Shown here piece by piece: positions 23,601 to 34,140 of a DNA stretch of 64,000 nucleotides (position 1 is its first letter; the number at the start of each line of letters is the position of its first letter). The notes beneath the pieces are model-generated. The model saw only the letters and a program-made list of their open reading frames with translations, was not told where the DNA came from and did not search any database. This DNA comes from Tubulanus polymorphus. Taxonomy: Eukaryota; Nemertea; Palaeonemertea; Tubulaniformes; Tubulanidae. The stretch lies in contig NC_134026.1 in the NCBI RefSeq assembly GCF_964204645.1, positions 23,578,650-23,642,649 on the forward strand, written 5' to 3'. A program made the position numbers and the translations under genes.

Positions 23601-24092
23601 TCTCTGTTGGCGATTTACATTAGGCCCCTAGCTTACTGCACATTTATGACCGACATTGGCTGTAGTTTTCACTATGCAAGTGCATCATGAGAGAATCAAA
23701 ACTGAGGAGTGTGGCGGAATTAAAAGGAATTTATTGTATTGAAGGACTGATGGTTTGAAATACAAAGATTTGTCATTTGATCCATTCGGTTCAATAATCC
23801 TCTACTTTTATCCATTGATTTTTCGCAGTTCTGCCAACTACAGGTTTAGGCAGTGTCTACTGAAGTACTAGCACAAGTGAAAAAATATTCAATAGAATAG
23901 ACATAAGATATTGAATATCTTGAAAGGGTAGGTCGAGGCTGCAGATCAAGACGTGTCGTAAAAAAGAACTGAACAGTCAAGCTACCAATACTGGTAACTT
24001 AGAATGAAGCTACGAATATTGTGAGACATGCAAATCCGATAAACCAAACACTTAAAACTTGAATTACAGCATTTACATTTTATAAACCATGT
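20563..24092. other. Long PITP 3' UTR and intergenic
   Basis: A (TA)n microsatellite lies at 20579-20635 and possible poly(A) signals near 20742 and 23261. The ORFs in this stretch are short, AT-rich and show no family motif. From 23271 to 24092 nothing recognisable was found. A poly(A) signal for TRIAP1 (minus strand) is near 24088-24093. Confidence 0.5.
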
Positions 24093-24401
24093 TTATTTAT
24101 CTAGCCTCATATTAAAATACAGTGTTACATGATTATGATAAAATGGAAAACTAACAACAGATTAATTACACATCAATTACTTTCACTTCTTGTCTTTACA
24201 TAATCTAAGGTTAGTTACGCAACACATCTATTAGGCCTACATATACCGTATGTACTAAAGAATGTAGCAGCAAGCCAGTGAGTGTGTTTACATGAGCAAA
24301 ATGTGAATCGCATTGTATCACTTATAACCATTATCACAGTTTTTAATCATTTTATAGTTGCTCTTGCATCCTAGGAAGACATTACACAATCCAAGGATTT
24401 G

Positions 24402-24874
24402 TCATTTCGAATTTGACTTTGTTTCTTCTGGAGGTTTTTTCTCTTCTTCGGTACCAAGGACGTCTTTTTCTATTTCCCATACGCTGATACCTTGCTCTTT
24501 CACCGCTTTCTGAAATGACAATAAATAACATAAACATATTCCTTAGACAGTGATATCGTCGTCGATACGAAATCAAAATGGCATTGGATGATAGTTCCTA
24601 GACTAGACTACGTACTCTTGTCTACTTATTCACTCAGGCTATTTTTTTACGACGCCGTTGCTACTCAGTCATAGTAGTATAGATTCGGGGGGGGGGGGAA
24701 TTAACAACACTACAAGTACAATCAACTCACTTTTACACAAGCCTGGTATTCCTTAAACAGGGGAGCACACGCATCAGTTTTTGAGCCTTTTAAAAAGTGT
24801 CCTGAAAACCAATTATTAAAGCATTCGTCGTATTTTAGCTTCAATTCTTGGCATTCTGGGCCAACACTATTCAT
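24402..24874 (-). CDS. TRIAP1: TRIAP1/Mdm35-like intermembrane-space protein
   Basis: Two coding exons on the minus strand, 24731-24874 and 24402-24509, give 83 residues; human TRIAP1 has 76. The start MNSVG matches the family N-terminus exactly, so an upstream in-frame Met is not needed. The twin CX9C signature is complete: Cys8-x9-Cys18 and Cys36-x9-Cys46, the pattern oxidised by the Mia40 relay in the mitochondrial intermembrane space. With PRELI/Ups proteins, TRIAP1/Mdm35 forms shuttles that carry phosphatidic acid to the inner membrane for cardiolipin synthesis; in vertebrates it is also a p53 target that limits apoptosis. The C-terminal tail ([17 protein letters not shown]) is charged and poorly conserved. 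A lipid-transfer link with the upstream PITP is coincidental as far as can be seen. Confidence 0.95.
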
Positions 24875-24974
24875 TTTCCACGCTGAACGAGCCAACGACC
24901 TTGAGAATAGATGACTAGACTGGTTGACGGTCTCTATCAAGTTTTTAGACTGGTCGCCTGTCTAATTCTGCGCC

Positions 24975-26790
24975 ACCTGCATTCGAAGTCTGAATAATTC
25001 AATTCAGTTCAATTCAATATATCTTTATTGTCCTTTGAGTAATACAAAATACAAATTTCAGAAAGGATTGATTTATGAGGATATTTGGTGGATGTTAGGC
25101 CCCCCTTCCTTCTCCATTCAGATTAGATTTTTTTGGACATTTACATTTTTCTTATGAACACTCATGTTTTGTAAAATTTGGTGATGATTTCACGTATGTT
25201 TAGATATTTCAGTCTGAGTCATGGATTTATTTGGAATTTCAACCTGAATTGAGACAATGAATTCTGAGATATTTTGACCATCTGTAGAACTCGGTTTACT
25301 GATATAACGAATTATGACTAACAGATTTTCTGGTGCCCTGAAGTTCGTTGCAACGAGGTTCCGCTGTATAATTTACTAAGAATGTTTTACAGACTTTTCG
25401 ACATCAATAATTAACCACTAAGAAATACTTTCTTTTTATTATTTCAGGTTGCAGGAAAGAAAGGCGAGAGTCATTGATGGCGCGGGTCAATATCGAACGT
25501 ACATTATTTCACCAAGAAACAAGAGGAACTTAATAAGGGATTAATTTCACCAGAGAAATGTGACCACATTACAACAGCGAGCGTATGAATTTGCACGAGG
25601 CAAATTGAAGATTACCACTTTTATTGCATTGTGATTAATAAACTCAATATTATTATTATCATTTACTGAATGGTTTTTCTTTTGAGTCGATTTTTCTTCT
25701 ATCAGAGGACCGGCATCAACGATGACATGACTTTTGTTAGTCAGTAACCTGACTGTGGTTTAGTTTCACGATCGGATATTTTCACAAACCACAGCCCATC
25801 CGATTAGAAAAAGCTTACCACCAACGATTAGGTAACTAACTAGACTTTTGTAGGCTTAAGCAAAATTTAACGCTTAATGCGGAAAAAAGTGGCAGGTGGC
25901 AGTTTTTCACTTAGTGAATTGCTTTAGTACCTAATCATGACTTGTCTGACTTATCACAACTAGTATCCTTATGGACAGACTGACGACCCTGTACGATTTG
26001 ATACCGCCATACTCTTTGACCAAAATCAAAAATGGGATAAGAGTAAATTGGAACAAGAAACGAAATTCTTAATATGGACTTTCCTAAATTTACATGATGA
26101 TGTACCGTTTAATCCAGTATCAAAATTAAAGAAAATTTGTTTTTATTCAAAAATGAGTGGTAAGCATGACGTTTTTGGCAGAATTTCAGAGGATCAGTGC
26201 TGAAAGTAATTAAAAAGCCTAATGTCTCCCCTCAATTGAATCAAGGAGTTTTTTTTAATGAAAATCTGTCTATTGACGGGATTCTGTGATAACAGTATGA
26301 ATGATGATTAATCGTGAATACATGGTATTAGTGGGTTTTCCCCAATGACTCAAATAGACCGCTTTCCTCGTGCATGGTGTGAGTTAGTTGTCTCGGGGTC
26401 CATGAACTTTCCTTTCGTAGTTGTGACTAATGAACTAATTTCATTAGTAAATGTTTACGCGGTTTCTATGATATAAGACCTGTGTTGGTGTGAATCTTTA
26501 ACTGAAGTGCTATCGGTCGGTATAATTTATAAATTATTTTAGAATTTAAGAAAAAAAAACAGGCGGCGGCTAATAAATTCGGAAGTAGCTGATGGGAATC
26601 AAGTAATTTATTTCATGGCCTTTTTAAAGTTCCTCCACTATATTGTTCAGCTGACTACTGGCGCGTATTCAACCCGGCGGTGGAACCTTTCATAATGTAA
26701 ATCCATTCAACAATAGAGACACAATTGCGGTTTTTCAGAGTTGTTGATATCATTTATACGCGCTATTGAATACGTCACCGGCTAACCCCG
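24975..26790. other. Intergenic with repeat fragments
   Basis: Contains an (AATTC)n-type run followed by CTTTATTGTCCTTTGAG near 25005-25060, which looks like the 3' end of a LINE on the minus strand, and a degraded MITE at 25282-25369 related to 4190-4369. An acceptor-like TTATTTCAG at 25436-25445 is followed by a short open stretch and AATAAA near 25638, possibly a stray terminal exon of a non-coding transcript. A dispersed repeat at about 25742-25835 recurs near 50147-50235 and 62094-62160. No protein gene was recognised. Confidence 0.4.
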
Positions 26791-27090
26791 GTGTACACAA
26801 GCATAGGCCATTCACCTCAGCTTACTCACACTGTGAACATGCTACCATGGATTCTCCTCCTGGCGATCTTCGCTGTGCTTCCGCTCCTGCTCCTGCTCCT
26901 GTTCCTGCTTCCTGAGGAACGACGTCTTTATGTTTTATGTGTTACTGTCCGTCTCCGTACTGTCCTGTACTGTTCCGTGTTAATTAATCCGTTCTATTTT
27001 TCAGGATTTAACCCGTTTTATTTTTCAGGGCCGATTTCTCCGTCGAATTTCAACGTTTGCTGGAACAAAACTAATGTCCGAAAGCGTTGG

Positions 27091-27828
27091 CTCTCCTTCG
27101 CCGGTCACGTGTCGAGGATGTCAGACAAAGAGTCGGTCAGGAAATGGCTGCCCTCTACACGCCCTCATACGGAACACGAAAACCAGGATGACGAGGCCTC
27201 ACTCTCCCCACGTATCGACAGAGTGTGCTTGGTGACGTCAATGACGGGCAAGTCAGTAGGATTGCACGGGTTAAAAGTGGAGTGGTAAAGCTGAACTGTC
27301 TACTAGTATTCATTGATTTCTTTTCAGGAATTGCTTCGGACAAAGATTTAGTCTTGTCTTCCTTTGCGTTCTAGCATTCATTGATTCCTTTTAAGGGATT
27401 GCTTCGGGCAGGGATTAATTTCCCTGTCTTCCTTTGCGTGCTAGGATTCATTGATTCACTGCGGGATCGCTTGTGTGCTAGCATTCATTGATTCCTTTTA
27501 AGGGATTGCTTCGGGCAGGGATTAATTTCCCTGTCTTCCTTTGAGTGTTAGTATTCATTGATTCCGCGTGGGTTGCTTCGGGCAGGGCTAAGTCTTGTCT
27601 ACCTTTGAGTGCTAGTGCGGGCAATCCAGTTGCGCTGCCCTATTTTTGGCTTGGGCAATTTGATAGGTTTGTCAGTTACTGACGTCACCCGGCACATCCT
27701 GTCGTAAATGGTGAAAGTAAGGCGTGGTCATCTTGGTTTTCGCGTTCTGTGTGAGGGCGTGTAGAGGGCAGTATATTCCTGGCTGGCTCTTTGTCTGGTG
27801 TTCTTGGCATGTGACCGGCGACGGAGAG
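27091..27828. repeat. Inverted LINE-derived fragments flanking 70-bp repeats
   Basis: Segments 27091-27196 and 27722-27828 are inverted copies of each other (about 80% by eye). Read outward-in they encode LSFAGHVSRMSDKES and, on the minus strand, LSVAGHMPRTPDKEP, each followed by a shared LPSTRPHTE. The GHV.RM pattern is usual near the C-terminus of non-LTR retrotransposon reverse transcriptases. Between them, about 27304-27618, are five tandem units of roughly 70 bp (one shortened to 37) beginning ATTCATTGATT. The arrangement could fold into a large hairpin. It is not an intact gene. Confidence 0.55.
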
Positions 27829-28299
27829 CTGAAAAGCTTTCAGACATTAGTTTTGTTCTGTACCAGGTTTTCATCGCTCTTCTCTTTTTTTTCATTTCAG
27901 GACTCCCAAGATGAAGAAGAAGATGCTGAAGGCGACTACAACGAAGACGATGCCAAAAAAGAACACTGAGCTCAGCAATATTGAAAGTTAAGTTGATACA
28001 CATGTAAATTACGATGCGTAATACGGAAAGGATTGTGTAACTACAGAATATCGTTCTTTTACTCATTTAGGTTAATCCCGAAAGGCCCATCTAAAATCTG
28101 CCCACCAGAAGTGCTCACAAAAGACTCCACCTTGAAGTACCACCAAACACCGAAAGACCTGCCGCAACCGAACCTGGCAGTCTTGACCTCATCATGCATG
28201 GCAACAGGAATACGTACATACATAAAGCTAAGTTGATTTTCATATCTTGGATAGAATGCATAGGCGCTGGTCAAGCTCACCATCTCCGCACTACTTTAT

Positions 28300-31110
28300 T
28301 GAAGCTCTGTGGCCGGTAGTAAATTGAAATATAGCTAGGCAATGATTGCTTGAATATCTACAATATTAGACGAAATGATTGAGTGAGGTCCCTTAAATAT
28401 TCTTTGGTCTGATAATTAAAATGTAGATTGGTCAGTTAATGATTAAAAGATTTTGTAAGTACGTACAATTAAGGTAAATTCAATATCTTATGTGACATTT
28501 GAAATTATTCGAATGTACCGTAGATATTTCAGGCCTCATATGACTATTGTTTAACTGACAATCGAGATATAGATAGGACAGTTTACTAATGAGCAATCAT
28601 TCAGTATCTTGTAATGTTTGATGAGACATTCTTTTGGTGTAGATATTTCAAGGCCCCATAAACATTTAGGCCGGCTTTACTTAAAGATATATCAATTAAA
28701 CTTTATCGTCGGTTAATAGAGATTTTTCTTTACAAATAATATATTGATAAATTTATAAAGATTGAGGCCATTTCTTACAGTATATACTGTGTACTGCCTC
28801 ACACATAACAGTGATGTATTTCATAAGATAGTGTCTAAGGCTCTATCGAGGTCTGGTGTCATATGGGGAAAACTATGGACTACGGGTCTTTATGAAACAG
28901 TGATTTAGTCATAACACTTTGATAAATCCAGAATAAACCAAAGCTTTAATTGATTTAATTCATTCCTGAAACAATGCGTCTTGTTTTGGGCGACGCATGA
29001 TAATTGTTGTTTGACTGACAATTAGCATACAGCCAGGAAAAATGGCTTAGATATTCACAATTAAGATGAATTCAATATTTGATGTTAGGTCAAAAACTTT
29101 TTATATCATAAATATTTATTGAAATATAGCTGAAATATATAATATATTTGAGCACATCTATAAGTGAATCAGTCTCATTGACTGATCAGTTCTGTATCGC
29201 CAACTGCCGCGCTTACGACGACTAGCCATGCTTTTCATTATTGGCAAAGTTTACTCAAACCTAACTGATTCAATTAATATCTAAAAGCCATACTGTGTGT
29301 CAAGTGACGCATATTAGATATGGTTTAACTGAAAATTAGAATCTAAGATGAATTACTCATTAACGTATTACTTAGATCGATTAAGGTTAATTCAATTGTT
29401 ATGTGAAATTATTTCTAATTCCATGGACATTTAAAATGTAGCTGATACATGTGTATCTGAGCAAATTTATTTATCTGTATCTAAGTGAACCTATGGTGTC
29501 TTTATACAGCTGTATTAGTTTTGATACATATTGCCTAAATCATTTAACGCAGATTTACTTCCGATCGAATCTGTGCACAAATACATTCCTGGATTTGGAA
29601 GGGGGAATATTTCAATTTCACTATGTATGTCAGATTGAAAGCCTTATTCTGACAGGATATCCTAAACTTAGGTCTTATTCCTCTTGCTAATAGCTCTCTT
29701 TTACTAAACCCTCTCCTTCAAACTATTTTCTAGCATCATGACTCGCACCGCACCAGGGAGGTCCGGTCATAACAAGGTCTTTTGGTCCTTATACACAGTG
29801 TACTATATAGGGAAATAAAGATTATATAGCCATTCGGCTAAGGGAATTTCTAATTTACCACTAAAAATATGCTTTTTTATCTTTAATTTCTGATGAATTC
29901 AAATAGTGACGAATTCCCCACATCTGAAATTCTACTCATGTAGATTTTCAGGCTCCATATAAATATTGTTCAACTGACAATTAAAATATAGCTAGTATGA
30001 TTACTAATTAATGGTTCGCTTAGATACCTAGAATTTAATTAAAATAATTCAATGTAATGAATATAAGTGAAACTTATTCAAAATTGCACAGTGGATGAGA
30101 CGACTGTATCGCGCAATGTCATCTGCGTCTAACTGGGCCACATGTGTGTGTGGGATCTGTTGAATCAGTTAGGTTTTGGGGGATTCTGGGTTAGTTAAGC
30201 TAGGTATCAAAAGCTCTGTTGCAAAATTAGCAGTTCAAATAGTGATTAATTCAAATTCGTACCGGATCTGAAATTCTTCTCGTGTCGAAATTTCAAGCCC
30301 CATATAAAATATAGTCCGAGACAATTTCAATTATAGCTAGGACATTATCAATTAACTAAATGATTAGGTATCTAATTCAGCATCTTCTTATAAGGTAAAA
30401 GTGCTCAAATCTAAACCATAGGGGTTGATAAGACAACTGTATAATTTAATATTGATTGATATATAAAGAATACTGGGTATGTTTTAACTCTGTCTCTTGT
30501 GCGTGGGATTTATTGAATCTTTAAGGCTTTGCAGAATTCTGGATTTGTCGAGTTGTGGGAATGATTCGAGGTTTCTTAAATCTGTAGAACCATGTTACTT
30601 ATAGGATCAGTGTGCTCAATGCTGGCAGCGCACTCACTCTTCAGTTAGTTATATTATCATAATTACAAAATCATTGTATATATTAGGAGCAATATTTAGA
30701 ATTAATGAAATGGATTAGAATACCATTTACTGGGTACAGATGTCGCCATCTGTGGGTAGAAAACATCTCTTAAGTTTATTAACTGACGATGAAGTAAATT
30801 TGATAATACGAACATGGTTTAGCTGACAATCGAAATATATATAGGCCAATATTACTAGCAGGTTTGCACTGTATGATGGACCTGGGTTTCAATAAAAGAC
30901 ACATCAAGAATTTCAAGAAGATAGAAGAGAAAACAGTTCAAAAACGATTTGATAAGATTGATTATGCATTACTAAATTTGTTGTAACTCTGGTATTCCTA
31001 GAGATGACTATAGATGCTTTAGTTGAATTGTTGTTAAACTATAAATCAATCATTGCTTAGATATTTAGAATATAGATGAATTACTATATGAGTTGAATTT
31101 CATAAATATC
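28300..31110. repeat. Old degenerate tandem array
   Basis: About nine diverged copies of a unit with the core TTTAACTGACAATTAAAATA then TAGCTAGG, usually preceded by CAGGCCCCATATAAA and followed by GATTGCTTAGATAT and TTCAATATCTTATGTGA. Copies are seen near 28320, 28540, 29005, 29310, 29950, 30290, 30800 and 31040. Spacing is irregular, about 220-500 bp. No coding capacity. It lies between the two cassettes of the putative non-coding locus. Confidence 0.5.
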
Positions 31111-31312
31111 ATTTAAGACCATTATTAAAATCTACGTATCGATCCACATTGCTGATCTTATATATGAATTGACATGATAATTATGATCAGTGATATTCAA
31201 AAGGATTTTCTGCTCAAAAGGTTCTGCTCTTTTCTTCAGCTAGCCATTTCAGACTGATTGGAAGATAGTTTGAATGAATCGGAATCAAATTTCCCAATTA
31301 TGTACTTCGATT

Positions 31313-32440
31313 TCAGACATACTCGAGAAAAACTACAATAAACTTTAAAAAATTAAATGGTGAAAATGACGAAAAAATTAAAGTTAGACAAAATTCTCCC
31401 ACCTTGTAAACTTTCGGACTAGTTACATGTAAAAAGACCAAGTATTGTAAAATATAGTTATTTCCAAAATATCGATGTATTGTATTAGGCAGAAAAAAAT
31501 AGATAAAATTATTCAACCTTGTAAACTTTCGGACTAGTTACATGAAAAAAAGACCAAATATTGTAAAATATAGTTATTTCCAAAATCGCGATGTATTAAA
31601 TTAGGCAGAAAAAAAATAGATAAAATTATTCAACCTTGTAAACTTTCGGACTAGTTACATGAAAAAAAAGACCAAATATTGTAAAATATAGTTATTTCCA
31701 AAATCTCGATGTATTAAATTAGGCAGAAAAAAAATAGATAAAATTATTCAACCTTGTAAACTTTCGGACTAGTTACATGAAAAAATACAAAATATTGTAA
31801 AATATAGTTATTTCCAAAATCGCGATGTATTAAATTAGGCAGAAAAAAAATAGATAAAATTATTCAACCTTGTAAACTTTCGGACTAGTTACATGAAAAA
31901 AAGACCAAATATTGTAAAATATAGTTATTTCCAAAATCTCCATGTATTAAATTAGGCAGAAAAAAATAGATAAAATTATTCAACCTTGTAAACTTTCGGA
32001 CTAGTTACATGAAAAAAAGACCAAATATTGTAAAATATAGTTATTTACAAAATCGCGATGTATTAAATTAGGCAGAAAAAAAATAGATAAAATTATTCAA
32101 CCTTGTAAACTTTCGGACTAGTTACATGAAAAAAAAGACCAAATATTGTAAAATATAGTTATTTCCAAAATCTCGATGTATTAAATTAGGCAGAAAAAAA
32201 AATAGATAAAATTATTCAACCTTGTAAACTTTCGGACTAGTTACATGAAAAAAGACCAAATATTGTAAAATATAGTTATTTCCAAAATCGCGATGTATTA
32301 AATTAGGCAGAAAAAAAATAGATAAAATTATTCAACCTTGTAAACTTTCGGACTAGTTACATAAAAACAAGACCAAATATTGTAAAATATAGTTATTTCC
32401 AAAATCTCCATGTATTAAATTAGGCAGAAAAAAAGTTAAC
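31313..32440. repeat. 117-bp satellite array, about 9 copies
   Basis: The marker CCTTGTAAACTTTCGGACTA recurs at about 31402, 31517, 31634, 31752, 31868, 31984, 32101, 32218 and 32336, a period of 115-118 bp. Copies are nearly identical, differing in A-run length and in CGCGATG/CTCGATG/CTCCATG variants. A degenerate tenth copy follows at about 32450-32620. The high identity implies recent homogenisation. Confidence 0.95.
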
Positions 32441-33289
32441 CCCAATCAGTCACTTAATATGTGCTTCGACTATTTAAACGGTGAAAACGACCAAAAAAAT
32501 TGAAGTTAGACAAAATTATTAAACGTTGTAAACTTTCGGACTAGTTACATAACAAAAAGATCAAATATTGTAAAATTATCTTCAACCTTGTAATATAGTT
32601 ATTTCCAAAATCAGAATTAGGGAGAATAAAAGATTGTTTGAATGAACCGGAACCAAATTACCAATTATGTTCTTGGACTTTAAAAAAATGACCGCCGATC
32701 ACGCAACTGTATCTGTACTTCAATTTCCGATTTTGAAAAAACCGCCGTTTCGCTCCCGGCAGGTGTGGTAGGTTTGTAAGGGACACCAACTCAAACAAGA
32801 GCTTGATGTCAACAAATCATCAGAAATCTGCCGATTAGAGAACAGCGCACAGAAGGGGCCGATTCGAATGAAACTGAAGAACCAACCAACTTAGGAGATC
32901 CGATAATGATGAACACAGCAATCATAGAAGGTACAACTTGAATTGAATTCATCAACTACCATGGAAGAGTCCAACGAATTTAACTCATGAACCAACTAAG
33001 ACAATCCTAGCCGATACTCGGCAATCTTGAAAGGTAAGTTGATTCACATCGAAATTATTATGATTAATGTTATATGAAATATTGTGTGAATACAGGATAT
33101 TGTCTTTAACTCTTTTCAGCTAAATCACATCTATGAGAAAAAGCCCATACTAAGATCAACTAACCATCTAGATTCTACTGATTAAAACAGTCAGCAGAAT
33201 GAATCCAACTTGAATTTAACTGCTGAAGTCTAGATGAGAAATTCAGCCAGCATCGGTTTATCGCTCAATGATGGATTTCTTCTACAATT

Positions 33290-33838
33290 GGTGGAGCAGA
33301 GACATTGCGTCTCTCATGACAATTATTCAGGAGCAGCAGAGACAATGCGTATCTTATAAACACTTATTCAGGAGCAGCAGAGACAATGCGTATCTTATAA
33401 ACACTTATTCAGGAGCAGCAGAGACAATGCGTGTCTTATAAACACTTATTCAGGAGCAGCAGAGACATTGCGTATCTTATAAACACTTATTCAGGAGCAG
33501 CAGAGACAATGCGTGTCTTATAAAAACAATTATTCAGGAGCAGCAGAGACAATGCGTATCTTATAAACACTTATTCAGGAGCAGCAGAGACATTGCGTAT
33601 CTTATAAACACTTATTCAGGAGCAGCAGAGACAATGCGTGTCTTATAAAAACAATTATTCAGGAGCAGCAGAGACAATGCGTATCTTATAAACACTTATT
33701 CAGGAGCAGCAGAGACATTGCGTATCTTATAAACACTTATTCAGGAGAGCAGCAGAGACAATGCGTGTCTTATAAAAACACTTATTCAGGAGCAGCAGAG
33801 ACATTGCGTATCTTATGAACACTTATTCAGGAGCAGCA
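33290..33838. repeat. 41-bp minisatellite, about 13 copies
   Basis: The unit AGGAGCAGCAGAGACAATGC plus GTATCTTATAAACACTTATTC is 41 bp. Variants ACAATG/ACATTG, GTATC/GTGTC and AACAATT/ACACTT are arranged in a recurring three-unit order in the second half (units 6-8, 9-11, then 12-13). Confidence 0.95.
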
Positions 33839-34140
33839 ACAACAGTAGAATATGTGAAGTATTGATTGATTTTACGTATCACCTTTTTACAAATCAGTCT
33901 GATGTGTAACATGAGTTTACAAAATTCACTGTCTATTTGAAGGGGCGGAATAAACTAAAGAATACTTGATTAGTTGTTGAAATGTTGATTATTAAAATTA
34001 GGTAATTTGGGCTCTGGGCCTGAGAAGGAACTATTCATGTTTGAATATTTCAATAAAATGGCATCCTCCTGATTCTTTATACTGATTAGGCAAACTGTTT
34101 AGATTTGTTAAACAGTTGCAACTTTTAAACACAATAAAGG

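Larger units (their letters stand above)
27901..34140 (+). ncRNA. Possible spliced non-coding transcript locus
   Basis: Two similar exon-intron-exon cassettes occur 5 kb apart. Copy 1: exon ending about 27986 (AGCAATATTGAAA), an ~85-nt intron, acceptor at about 28070. Copy 2: exon ending about 33031 (GGCAATCTTGAAAG), donor GTAAGT, an ~87-nt intron, acceptor TCTTTTCAG at 33119. The introns align well (AAGTTGAT.CACAT, ATTGTGT, TTTACTC). The exons have no shared open frame: copy 2 has a stop at the junction. AATAAA signals are near 34051 and 34131. Strand and splicing are inferred from consensus only, and transcription is unproven. Confidence 0.3.

Noticed and set aside
24722-24940. Upstream Met at 24940 as the TRIAP1 start
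   Set aside because: The family-conserved N-terminus begins exactly at the Met at 24874. The extra 22 residues have no counterpart.
25436-25660. Terminal exon of a protein gene (acceptor, short ORF, AATAAA)
   Set aside because: No partner exon or family match could be found; it may be a non-coding transcript end or chance.
26791-27288. 165-codon plus-strand ORF with a hydrophobic start
   Set aside because: The C-terminal half is a decayed reverse-transcriptase fragment and the N-terminal half is low-complexity Leu-rich. It lies in an inverted repeat, so it is a composite chance ORF.
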